A stretch of 64,000 nt of DNA, from assembly GCF_000285495.1 (NCBI RefSeq), contig NZ_HE610981.1, positions 38,087-102,086 of the forward strand. Reading direction: 5' to 3'. This document shows positions 8,315 through 15,983 of the stretch, in pieces. The translations under genes were made by a program, and so were the position numbers. The notes below the pieces were generated by a model that saw only the letters and a list, made by a program, of their open reading frames with translations, ran no database searches and was not told the DNA's origin. This DNA comes from Oceanobacillus massiliensis str. N'diop. Its GTDB lineage: Bacteria > Bacillota > Bacilli > Bacillales > Amphibacillaceae. Positions within the stretch are counted from its first letter, which is position 1, and each line of letters starts with the position of its first letter.

Positions 8315-9406
8315 TCACATTTCCATTTCAAATGCATGCTGTTTACCGCCTTTTGTCTTTGACTGCTTTTCAATGAGTTTTCTATAATCTTCATTGCTGC
8401 TAACATGTCCGGGAATATCTTTTGCAAAGGAATAGACATTCTTTTTTCCGACAATAAAATGATCCAATAACTGTACATCCAATTTTTCGGATATTTCTTT
8501 CAAACCTTTGGTCACATTTCTATCTTCAGCACTTGGTTCCGGTATGCCTGAAGGATGGTTATGAAAAACGGCAACCTTTGATACATCTTCACGCGACAAT
8601 AATTCCTTTGTAAATACCTTCTTATCCACTATACTTGCATTAGGTGACCCTTTGAAAAGTTCTTTAACAGCTAGAACTTTCCCATCAGCATCACAAGCAA
8701 TTACTCCAAACGATTCTTGCCAATCATACTGATAACCAACTTTCAAGCTTTTCTTCACCTTTGCATTATCTTTCAACATATGAGATCCAACAATCTCTTG
8801 ATTAGCGAAAAAAGAAGTAAATTCGTCAAATCCTTGGTATGTGTTTATGCCATTTTGCAGATTATAAGCTGTCATGGTATGACCTTCACTTTCGGCAACA
8901 CTATCTACAGATGGTGCATATTTATCGCGACTATACGGAATCATTTCCTGATTGGATGTGATTGTGTCGCTGAATTCGTTATAGCTAAATCCATCAATCA
9001 CATCTATCCCAAATGTTTTAAAGTATTTGGTCATTTCTGCTTCCTTACCAGTAGACGTAGAACTGTTTGATAAATTAAACATGGATACACCGCCTGCATG
9101 TAAACCTTCTTTCAGAACCCTTTTTAGATCATCTTGATCATGAAGTTTATATCGGCTTAAATGCAGTGGCTCGTTTTTGGTGGAACAAAACACAGATACC
9201 ATCTCATCCTTGGAGGGCATTTTATTCTTCGTTACAAATTCAATAAAGTTTTGTGGAGAAGATATTCCTACTTCTTTGCTGTTCATTTGTCCTTTTGAGA
9301 AGTCTATAAAATCCACTAAACTTCTTACGGAATCATCATCCTTGGTTACTTTTTGATAAAGCTCCTCTTTGGACGTACAGCCAAAATGTTCATACAAATT
9401 ATTCAT
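8315..9406 (-). CDS. JAB/RadC-like metalloprotein of the mobile element
   Basis: A 363-residue protein. The C-terminal third is a RadC/JAB (JAMM) fold with the zinc motif FHNHPSGIPEPSAED: His-X-His-Pro-Ser-Gly, then the downstream Asp. The middle region, including HAGGVSMFNLSNSS and FGIDVIDGF, is typical of JAB proteins carried on Gram-positive plasmids and ICEs, but its role is unknown. The N-terminus (YEHFGCTSKEELYQKV) resembles the 51-residue protein encoded just upstream. The ATG at 9406 overlaps the stop of that small gene by eight bases and has no good ribosome site, which suggests translational coupling. The JAB fold might hydrolyse peptide or isopeptide bonds, or be non-enzymatic as in RadC. 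Confidence 0.85.
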   Translation of the reverse strand: MNNLYEHFGCTSKEELYQKVTKDDDSVRSLVDFIDFSKGQMNSKEVGISSPQNFIEFVTKNKMPSKDEMVSVFCSTKNEPLHLSRYKLHDQDDLKRVLKEGLHAGGVSMFNLSNSSTSTGKEAEMTKYFKTFGIDVIDGFSYNEFSDTITSNQEMIPYSRDKYAPSVDSVAESEGHTMTAYNLQNGINTYQGFDEFTSFFANQEIVGSHMLKDNAKVKKSLKVGYQYDWQESFGVIACDADGKVLAVKELFKGSPNASIVDKKVFTKELLSREDVSKVAVFHNHPSGIPEPSAEDRNVTKGLKEISEKLDVQLLDHFIVGKKNVYSFAKDIPGHVSSNEDYRKLIEKQSKTKGGKQHAFEMEM

Positions 9407-9554
9407 CCGTATCACGGCCAATCTCTGCACGATTGAGCAATTCCTTCAATAAAAGAACATCCTTATCTTTCGGATTCGCCTGCATGAACTCCAATAATTC
9501 CTTTTGACTGTTCACTCCAAAATAATCTAAAATGCTTTGCTGATTGTTTCTCAT
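9399..9554 (-). CDS. 51-residue protein coupled to the JAB gene
   Basis: A short gene starting at ATG 9554, with AAAGGA nine bases upstream, and ending in TAA at 9399-9401. The product begins MRNNQQSILDYFGVNSQKEL and ends NRAEIGRDTDE. It is acidic and probably helical. Its YFGVNSQKELLEF segment matches the HFGCTSKEELYQKV near the start of the next protein, suggesting the two share a small module. The stop overlaps the start of the JAB gene, so both are likely made from one message driven by the promoter at 9575-9603. Function unknown. Confidence 0.75.
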   Translation of the reverse strand: MRNNQQSILDYFGVNSQKELLEFMQANPKDKDVLLLKELLNRAEIGRDTDE

Positions 9555-9574
9555 GTAAACCATTCCTTTCTACT

Positions 9575-9603
9575 TTTGTAAAAACTATCGATAAACCCAT
9601 CAA
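9575..9603 (-). promoter_or_regulatory. Promoter for the small gene/JAB/topB group
   Basis: On the minus strand, TTGATG (9603-9598), a 17-bp spacer and TACAAA (9580-9575) precede the 9554 start by about 20 bp. It is the only reasonable -35/-10 pair between the terminator at 9616-9658 and this gene. The -10 box is imperfect (four of six). Confidence 0.5.
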
Positions 9604-9615
9604 AAACTGCATACA

Positions 9616-9658
9616 AAAAGCACAGAATTAATTATTATCAATTAATTTCTGTGCTTTT
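9616..9658. terminator. Bidirectional Rho-independent terminator
   Basis: AAAAGCACAGAATTAATT (9616-9633) pairs with AATTAATTTCTGTGCTTTT (9640-9658), with one bulged base and a six-base loop. The stem is flanked by A- and T-runs, so it works in either direction. It lies 80 bp after the stop of the gene at 9740 and separates it from the JAB transcription unit. Confidence 0.85.
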
Positions 9659-9739
9659 AAAAGTGCCTTTTTATTCCAACCATATAGATTAATTTTGAAC
9701 CCCACTATACTGTAAATGTCCAGCTAATACTTATCATAA

Positions 9740-10537
9740 TTATTCAATATATAGTAATAAATCTTTACCAACATCAGTTAGCTGGCAAAAAGTTTGTTGA
9801 TCTTTTGCATTATAAGCTTCCATTAAGCCTAGCTTTTGTATTTCTATAACAGAATGTTGTATTCTTTTTATCTTATTAACATCTCCAATTCCTTTTAATT
9901 GACTGTATGCATTTGTAAATTCCGAGTAAAAATCTGATGTGACCTTGGGTCCAAAAGAAACAGATGCACCTAAGTGAATTGGTGGCCAGTTTCGATAGTC
10001 AGCTATAATTGTTATTGCTTGAGGAGTCAATCGTTCTATTTGTCCTAAAGCATATCTGTGTTGCTCAAATAGTTCCTCGAAATTACCTTCCTCAATCATT
10101 TTCTTTAAGACCGTTGATAAATGTCCAGTCAATTCAGGATCAGGTGGAGAATCGTCTATTATTCGTAGTATTTTATTAAACAGTGTATTCCCTTGCGGAT
10201 TTTTTAAAAAGTTGCTAAGCATATCAACAGCTTTAGATTGTTCGTCCACTTTAATAAAATATTGTTCTAATAATATCATTTTCTTGGCTTCTGTTAAATT
10301 TTGATTTACATCATCATTCCAATTAAGGACTGTAGAAATAACATCTCCTACAAATCCGAGTAATGATAATCCTTTATCTCTAGTAACTTTTAGACCTTGC
10401 TCTCTTATAATTTGATTTTCATCTTGTTCGCTCAAAGTGATTTTTTCAAGCCTATCATCCAATGTTCTTCCTGACACTTGTAAATAATCAGCCCCTGCAT
10501 TTTTAGCTATAAATTTTAGCTCATCTTTTCTATCCAT
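9740..10537 (-). CDS. Unknown cargo protein of the mobile element
   Basis: A 265-residue soluble protein with no signal peptide or clear membrane helix. It begins MDRKDELKFIAKNAGADYLQ. A moderately hydrophobic LSLLGFVGDVISTVL segment follows near residue 57. The C-terminal half (RLTPQAITIIADYRNWPP to QLTDVGKDLLLYI) looks like a small helical DNA- or protein-binding domain ending in a winged-helix-like strand. It vaguely recalls Abi-alpha/DUF4393-like proteins, but I cannot confirm a family. It forms its own unit: a terminator follows, and 190 bp with AT-rich promoter-like sequence precede it. Position inside a conjugative element, between relaxase and topB genes, suggests cargo such as phage defence or stabilisation (inference). 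Confidence 0.75.
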   Translation of the reverse strand: MDRKDELKFIAKNAGADYLQVSGRTLDDRLEKITLSEQDENQIIREQGLKVTRDKGLSLLGFVGDVISTVLNWNDDVNQNLTEAKKMILLEQYFIKVDEQSKAVDMLSNFLKNPQGNTLFNKILRIIDDSPPDPELTGHLSTVLKKMIEEGNFEELFEQHRYALGQIERLTPQAITIIADYRNWPPIHLGASVSFGPKVTSDFYSEFTNAYSQLKGIGDVNKIKRIQHSVIEIQKLGLMEAYNAKDQQTFCQLTDVGKDLLLYIE

Positions 10538-10729
10538 GTTTCATCCCCCACTCTAAATATTACACTTTATATTTTGAGGTAAAATAGACAAATGGAAAAT
10601 CAGCATCTTTATCAATGTTAAATAACGACTAATTATTATTATTTGATTTTATCCGGCACCTTTAGCTCAACAACTCTACATGACAAAAGTATATCAAACA
10701 GGAGGCGAAAATGTTAGGCTTACATTAAA

Positions 10730-11983
10730 TCACTCCTTATCCATCATCTGATCAAATTCATCTATATCTCTTTCTCGCTTATAATCATGAAATGTTTTTC
10801 TCATCGCTTGCTTCAAACGGATAACAGAAACATGCAAACTAGGATTTTCCTTCCCATTGTAGCGTTGGAAGAATGATTGTTGGTTTTCCTTTTCTAATGC
10901 ATGAAACTGTCTTATAGCTATTTTTTGTTTAAAGTCCGACACCCTTTCTTCCTTATCAACTGCACGCATTTCGGTCAGAATGGCGTTTCCCATACGCTTT
11001 TTAAGATCATCTAATTTTGTATCTTTATATTGTTGATAATCACTTTCTTCACCGTACATTTCTTTCATCACATCTACTTCTTCATCCAATTTGGTTTTTA
11101 ATGCTTGAATCTCTTCTGGATGAAACTGTTCTAAATAAACTTTGGTTATTTCATCTATATATGGCCTGGCCTCATTGATAGATTGATAACCATAACGCCA
11201 TTGTTTTCGATCATCCGGCAAATGATTCATCGCTTCTTTAAATAATGTTTCTGTTTTCTGGAAAGATGATAACGAAATATTATTTTCCTTTTTGTAGCGT
11301 ATGGTTCCACGCAACAATTCATCTACCTTATTTCGTTCATGAGTTCGATCTAAAATAACATTGGCTACTTTAGATTTCATCTTGTCCAACGTTTTTGGTT
11401 TTCGCTTGGCTCGATATTCCTCTTGCCATGTATTCGATTCTTTATCAAATACATTCATTCGTTCTCTTGTTGGATGAGGTTCTACGGTTGCAACATGTAC
11501 ATGAATGTTATCTGTATTGTAATGTAGGGATGCCGTCCAAATTGCCGATTGCTGCATCCCTTCTGCTTGTAACATAGCTTGCATCGTTTCGCGTACAACA
11601 CCCCTCATTTTTGTTTCATCGACTGTATGAGTTGTTGAGTTATATAATCCTTGCTTGGCCAACCATTCATTATCAAAAGAGATGACATCTTGCCACATTG
11701 GTGATTCATTTTGCTGTGCTAGTTGAAATTGTTCTTTGACTGTTTGCTTTTCTTTGTCATTCAATCTGTCTTTACTGGAGGTAAATAACTCACCTTGTTT
11801 TTCGTCATCATCCATATAATCCATGAAGTGATAGAACACATCAAAATCATTTTCTTTATCAGATGAGGTATCCATTTTCACATGTTGTTTCGCATCCTCA
11901 CGATCCATATAATTAATGTAATCATTAAACGTACTCGACCTAGGTGTAACAAATTTACTTCGCAATACAACTGCTGGACTCAT
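10730..11983 (-). CDS. MobP/MobL-type conjugative relaxase
   Basis: A 417-residue relaxase expected to nick the element's oriT and stay covalently bound to the transferred strand. The N-terminal part has the relaxase fold. The histidine-rich metal motif is HYNTDNIHVHVATVEPH near residues 174-190 (the HxHxH-like 'IHVHVA'). Candidate catalytic tyrosines lie in FNDYINYMDRE and FYHFMDYMD near the N-terminus. The C-terminal half is charged and helical. This layout fits the MobP2/MobL relaxases of Bacillus plasmids. The stop of the preceding ribbon-helix-helix gene is three bases upstream, so the three genes form one mobilisation operon. The frame appears complete. Confidence 0.88.
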   Translation of the reverse strand: MSPAVVLRSKFVTPRSSTFNDYINYMDREDAKQHVKMDTSSDKENDFDVFYHFMDYMDDDEKQGELFTSSKDRLNDKEKQTVKEQFQLAQQNESPMWQDVISFDNEWLAKQGLYNSTTHTVDETKMRGVVRETMQAMLQAEGMQQSAIWTASLHYNTDNIHVHVATVEPHPTRERMNVFDKESNTWQEEYRAKRKPKTLDKMKSKVANVILDRTHERNKVDELLRGTIRYKKENNISLSSFQKTETLFKEAMNHLPDDRKQWRYGYQSINEARPYIDEITKVYLEQFHPEEIQALKTKLDEEVDVMKEMYGEESDYQQYKDTKLDDLKKRMGNAILTEMRAVDKEERVSDFKQKIAIRQFHALEKENQQSFFQRYNGKENPSLHVSVIRLKQAMRKTFHDYKRERDIDEFDQMMDKE

Positions 11984-11986
11984 GAT

Positions 11987-12457
11987 CTATTCCTGACTTT
12001 CCGGTTGTGCTTGTTGCTTTAATCCCTTTTGTCGTTCATGATCTAATTTCTTTTGCCGCTGTTTATGAATCCTTTTTTGCACTAATTCTTCTGCTTGTTC
12101 CATTCCTTTTGTTTTAAATTCTTCCGTTGTAATTAAGTTTTTGAATTTATTCACCAGGTAGTAATGGTTCATGAACTCCAGAATGATTTTCGTGTCCCGA
12201 TCAATAACGTTACTTGCTACTTGAATGCGATTCATTTTCTCTTTTACGAAATCTAATTTTTCATCCAGTAAGTCAGAAATCGTTTGTTTGAATAGAACAT
12301 ATTCTTCTTCTCTATTTTCAAAATAAGCATCCACCATTAAGGCAATGGCATTCGCTTGAGATGTGTGATTTTCATTTGCTGTCACTTTGATTTTTTCTTT
12401 CGTTTCAGTGCTTAACAAAAAATATGAACCCTGTTTTTTCTCTTCTGTCATGCTCAT
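11987..12457 (-). CDS. Relaxosome accessory protein, RHH-like
   Basis: About 156 residues, starting at ATG 12457, with AAGGAGG eight bases upstream. The N-terminal region (KQGSYFLLSTETKEKIKVTA followed by TSQANAIALMVDAYF) fits a ribbon-helix-helix DNA-binding fold. A long charged helical tail rich in Gln and Lys follows. It is packed between a second small DNA-binding protein (one base upstream) and the relaxase gene, downstream of the presumptive oriT. It therefore probably helps the relaxase bind oriT and represses the operon. Similarity is by pattern, not by a specific family member. Confidence 0.75.
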   Translation of the reverse strand: MSMTEEKKQGSYFLLSTETKEKIKVTANENHTSQANAIALMVDAYFENREEEYVLFKQTISDLLDEKLDFVKEKMNRIQVASNVIDRDTKIILEFMNHYYLVNKFKNLITTEEFKTKGMEQAEELVQKRIHKQRQKKLDHERQKGLKQQAQPESQE

Positions 12458-12458
12458 T

Positions 12459-12791
12459 TTAATTTCCCTCCTTATCATCCATACCAAATGTTTTGTCTAA
12501 AATGTGATTGGCTTCTTTTGGATTTAGTCCAAGTGCGTCACATAAAATCAAGTACAGATGGAGCGTCCGTTTTTCTATATGATTTAATCGTTTGAACGTC
12601 ATTTCCAATCCGTCAGCAACTCGACTCACGGTCACATCTAACTCTTTTTCTGCTAATTTAATTCCATCAAATTTCACTGCATCCTCTACCATTCGTTTCA
12701 GCAAAACATTCCTTGATACCTTTTGTTTTTTAGCTTCTTCATCTAATACTTTTACTGCTCGAACATCCACATCCCGAATCTTTATTTCCAT
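12459..12791 (-). CDS. CopG/MobC-like DNA-binding protein
   Basis: A 110-residue protein. Residues 1-45 (MEIKIRDVDVRAVKVLDEEA, then KVSRNVLLKRMVEDAV) have the beta-strand plus two-helix pattern of ribbon-helix-helix proteins. The rest is helical (ADGLEMTFKRLNHIEKRTLHLYLILC). It is the first gene after the hairpin-rich oriT candidate and probably binds there. The ATG at 12791 follows GAGGAGC, and translation of the next gene begins one base after its stop. Confidence 0.75.
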   Translation of the reverse strand: MEIKIRDVDVRAVKVLDEEAKKQKVSRNVLLKRMVEDAVKFDGIKLAEKELDVTVSRVADGLEMTFKRLNHIEKRTLHLYLILCDALGLNPKEANHILDKTFGMDDKEGN

Positions 12792-12830
12792 TCAAATCGG
12801 CTCCTCTCACACAGTATATTAGAAAATAGG

Positions 12831-12918
12831 AAAATCCCCGTTCACAAGAACAGGGATTGTTGAACAGGATAAGGGGAAAGTGTACCCACATTGCGTGGGT
12901 TACTAGGCAGCGCCTAGT
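12831..12918. other. Candidate oriT with three stacked hairpins
   Basis: Three inverted repeats are packed in 88 bp just upstream of the mobilisation operon. AATCCCCGTTC/GAACAGGGATT lies at 12833-12858 with one mismatch. ACCCAC/GTGGGT lies at 12884-12900. ACTAGGC/GCCTAGT lies at 12902-12918 with a three-base loop. AT-rich direct repeats of ATATAGGT type lie at about 12950-13000. The only gene-free gap between the relaxase operon and the transfer genes is 12792-13010, and clustered hairpins beside MOBP genes are typical of transfer origins. The nick site was not identified. Confidence 0.6.
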
Positions 12919-13010
12919 TTTCCAGTAAGCCCATTTTTCCAGTCAAATATATACCTTTCATATAGGTGTTTCTTGCTGAATATATAGGTTTTATATAGAC
13001 CTTTTAATGT

Positions 13011-14107
13011 TTATTTCCCCTCTTTTTCTGAAGGCTTATCTTTGTTTTTCTTCTTTTGCTGTTGCCTTTTCTGCTCCTTTTTAGATTCATCCTTTTTATT
13101 TTTGTCCTGCTTTTTCGCATCCTGCTTTTGGTGTTTTTCATGTTTCTTTTTCGCTTCTTGCTGCTGTTTCTGCTCTTTCGACTCTTGATTTTCTTCTACT
13201 GATTGACGTTCAGGATGAAACAATTTATCGAGTTTTTCTTCCCGATTATCGTACTTTTCCTTGAGCTCTTTTACCTTTGATTTGTATGCTTCAATTTCTT
13301 CTTCTGCGCTGGAAATGGCATTCTCCTTTTTGTCAATTTCCTTTTCTGTTTCAGTTTGTTCCTCTTTCGTTTCATATTCCATTTCACTTTTTAATGATGC
13401 TTTTTCTTTTGCTAAAGTTGAAACTAATTCTTTTTGAAAAGGAATACTTTCATCAATGATAACAGTGATTTCTTGTTTAATTCGTTTCATATCTTCCACG
13501 ATCGCTTCCTTCTGATATGCTTTATCCGACTTTACAACAAGATTTTTATTGACTTTAATTTCACGATAATCACCCACGACAATGACATCTTCCGGCTTTG
13601 GTAAATCAGACTTTTTAATCTTATCTAATTCAGTTGTAGCAACATCACTATCATTCTTCAGTTGTCGTTTATACTCTTGTTTTAATATTTTATCGTCTCG
13701 ATGTTCCGTTACAAATAAACCGATAACATGGTATTCAGTCGGAACATTTTCAATATGAACAACCATCACGTTGTCGGATTCATACACCTTTTTTGCTGGA
13801 TATAATTCTTTTGATTCCTTTCCTTTTGCCTCAAACGTAAATGTCGGTTCTGCTGCATCTGTTCCCGTATGAACGGTCTCGATTGTTACTTCCATGAGTT
13901 GATTTTTCGGATTATATTCCCAACTCCTTAAAATTAATGTTGTTTGATTTAATCCATTGATGGATTTATTATATGGCGTTTGTGCGATGGCACTGTCATC
14001 ATACATCCATGATTTAGACGTAAAAAAACACCAAACAAAACGCCTAGTGTGATGATAATACCAATATAAACTTTATTTTCTCTTCCACGATTGAATTTAC
14101 TTTTCAT
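13011..14107 (-). pseudogene. Membrane-anchored transfer protein, frameshifted
   Basis: The start at ATG 14107, with GGAGG ten bases upstream, encodes MKSKFNRGRENKVYIGIIIT and a transmembrane segment. The frame then shifts at a run of seven A (plus strand 14022-14028). One more base would fuse it to the long frame below 14028 (TSKSWMYDDSAIAQTPYN onwards). The extracytoplasmic part has a beta-rich region (TTLILRSWEYNPKNQLMEVTI) and then about 190 residues of charged coiled coil, ending in a Lys/Gln/Glu-rich tail. Such proteins occur beside VirB8-like and M23 genes in Gram-positive transfer operons, but their function is unknown. Sequencing error, real mutation and slippage expression are all possible. 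Confidence 0.75.
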
Positions 14108-14130
14108 ACTGCTAAATCCTCCTTCCTTTA

Positions 14131-15270
14131 TCAATTATCACCTGTTAAAAATGATTTGACATGCGGCATAGGGTCAACCTTCTCCCCTTCCATTAAAATT
14201 TCAAAATGAAGATGAGGTGCGGTTGACGCTCCAGTTGAACCAACATGACCAATCACATCACCTGCCTTCACTTCACTTCCGACAGGTATTCCTTTCTTGC
14301 CCATATGAGCATAGCGGGTTTTAATGCCATTGCCATGATCAACTTCTATATACCAGCCATAACCTTTTCCCATATTTTCTAAAGTGGAGTCAAATGTCGT
14401 TCCGTTCGATTCACTTATGGTCACTTTCCCATCTGCAAAAGATACAATCGGTGTATTCCTTATCCCGGCACTTGCAATGTCTAACCCTGCATGAAATGTG
14501 GTGCAATTCCCACATCCTGAGCGATAACCAAAACCTGAAGTGATGGTTTTGGTATATGGTGAAAACCAAGACTTCCCACCGATTATTTCCATATCAACAT
14601 GATCTTCTGCTTCACAATTCATGGTTAAGCCGCCCAAATTTGTGGTTAGTTTTTTCATCGTTGGTATCCAATGTTTATTTAAATTGTTTGGATCATTTTT
14701 TGCGTCAAGTGGAGCATATACTTTCCCCAGTTGTTCAATCGTTACTAATCCATCTACAATAATACGATTATATAAAGTATCTGCCATGGCTTCTAAACCA
14801 TCTTTTAATGTTGGAAAACGTTGTAGTGTTTGCCAATCTGTTGCAGGATCCATTAACCCTCCAGGATTATTTTTATCGACTACTCCACTGGAAGTTCCAT
14901 AACCTGTTTCATGTAAAGCAATGGCACCAAAAAGAATCGGATCAATACCTTTTTCTTCAGATAGTTCGATAATATCATCACCATATCCCGTAAAAACGCC
15001 AGAACGATCTTCATGCTTAAAGTAACTATCCCATTCTTTTTGATTCATATCGCCTGTTGGCGAACAAATATAACCACCTCCACCATTATCATCTTGATCA
15101 TTATGTTGATGATCAACACTACCACTTAATGCACCAATTATCGCCATCAACAATGTACAAAGAACAAGAAAGATTAGGACAGGAATAATGTTCGCAATTA
15201 AAAAACTACCCGTTCCTACTAGTAGCTTCTTCCTTATCATATGTTTTGCAAATTGTTTTAAGTGCTTCAC
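14131..15270 (-). CDS. Lysozyme-like plus M23 peptidase of the transfer channel
   Basis: A 379-residue cell-wall hydrolase that would open peptidoglycan for the mating channel. After a basic N-terminus and one transmembrane helix (LLVGTGSFLIANIIPVLIFL), residues about 95-215 form a glucosaminidase/lysozyme-type domain with the catalytic-looking ALHETGYGTS. Residues about 235-370 are an M23 endopeptidase with the zinc motifs FHAGLDIA and APHLHFEI. It starts at GTG 15270, with AAGGAG five bases upstream; this GTG shares one base with the stop codon of the previous gene, so translation is coupled. This domain pair is typical of Tn916-type and other Gram-positive conjugation systems. The frame is complete. 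Confidence 0.9.
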   Translation of the reverse strand: MKHLKQFAKHMIRKKLLVGTGSFLIANIIPVLIFLVLCTLLMAIIGALSGSVDHQHNDQDDNGGGGYICSPTGDMNQKEWDSYFKHEDRSGVFTGYGDDIIELSEEKGIDPILFGAIALHETGYGTSSGVVDKNNPGGLMDPATDWQTLQRFPTLKDGLEAMADTLYNRIIVDGLVTIEQLGKVYAPLDAKNDPNNLNKHWIPTMKKLTTNLGGLTMNCEAEDHVDMEIIGGKSWFSPYTKTITSGFGYRSGCGNCTTFHAGLDIASAGIRNTPIVSFADGKVTISESNGTTFDSTLENMGKGYGWYIEVDHGNGIKTRYAHMGKKGIPVGSEVKAGDVIGHVGSTGASTAPHLHFEILMEGEKVDPMPHVKSFLTGDN

Positions 15271-15980
15271 TACTTCTCCTTCCCCTCTCCTTCCATGTTT
15301 TGATTATTCGGTGTCACCATGTTACTGACAATCCACTTATCACCTTCCTTTTGTAACGTAATATAGTATAACTGCATTGGTTTAGATGTTGATTTTCCTT
15401 TCACGGTGACATGCCATGTGGCATATGCACCATACGTTATTTCTCCATCTTTCAAAGGTTGAGAAGCAAATAGATCAATTGCATCCAACTCTCTTTTTGT
15501 TTTTTCATCTTTAAAGTTGGTCATTTCCTTTTGCACATTTTCAAGATAATTTGCTGTAACTGCATCCTCCCACTTGTCCCAATCCGTCAGCTGTAATAAA
15601 TAAAGAGCAATCACCTTTTCTGCCTGCTCTTTCGCCTGTTCTACTTCTTGTTCACTATATTGGATGATATATTTTTGTTCTAAATCGGCCTCTTCCTGAT
15701 TATTTTTTGTTTGTTCACTTTGCTTATTTTCATCTGCTGCGTCCGGTTTCTTGGATTTCCCTTCATCTTTTAATACAGCATTTATTTTTTCCTCATCCAG
15801 ATTAACCGGCTCTTGCATGTTTTCTTTTTGGCTGGACGTTCCAAACATTTCTTCCGGATCTTGTTCCTTTGGATCATCGGCAGTCCATTTCCATATACAA
15901 ACAATCACAATTAAACCTGTCACTACTAATAGAAAGATAAACTTATAAAACATTCGCTTTTCATGATTATCTTCTCGCAT
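15270..15980 (-). CDS. VirB8/TcpC-like conjugation protein
   Basis: A 236-residue bitopic protein. It has a cytoplasmic N-terminus, one transmembrane helix (YKFIFLLVVTGLIVIVCIW), and an acidic Glu/Lys/Gln-rich linker. The extracellular domain from about residue 105 (SEQEVEQAKEQAEKVIALYL onward) ends in strands such as ITYGAYATWHVTVKG and LYYITLQKEGDKWIVSNM. That order fits the NTF2-like fold of VirB8/TcpC scaffold proteins. The ATG at 15980 has GGAGGG nine bases upstream, inside the end of the virB4 gene. It lies between the VirB4 ATPase and the wall hydrolase, the expected place for a channel scaffold. Confidence 0.75.
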   Translation of the reverse strand: MREDNHEKRMFYKFIFLLVVTGLIVIVCIWKWTADDPKEQDPEEMFGTSSQKENMQEPVNLDEEKINAVLKDEGKSKKPDAADENKQSEQTKNNQEEADLEQKYIIQYSEQEVEQAKEQAEKVIALYLLQLTDWDKWEDAVTANYLENVQKEMTNFKDEKTKRELDAIDLFASQPLKDGEITYGAYATWHVTVKGKSTSKPMQLYYITLQKEGDKWIVSNMVTPNNQNMEGEGKEK

Positions 15981-15983
15981 CGT

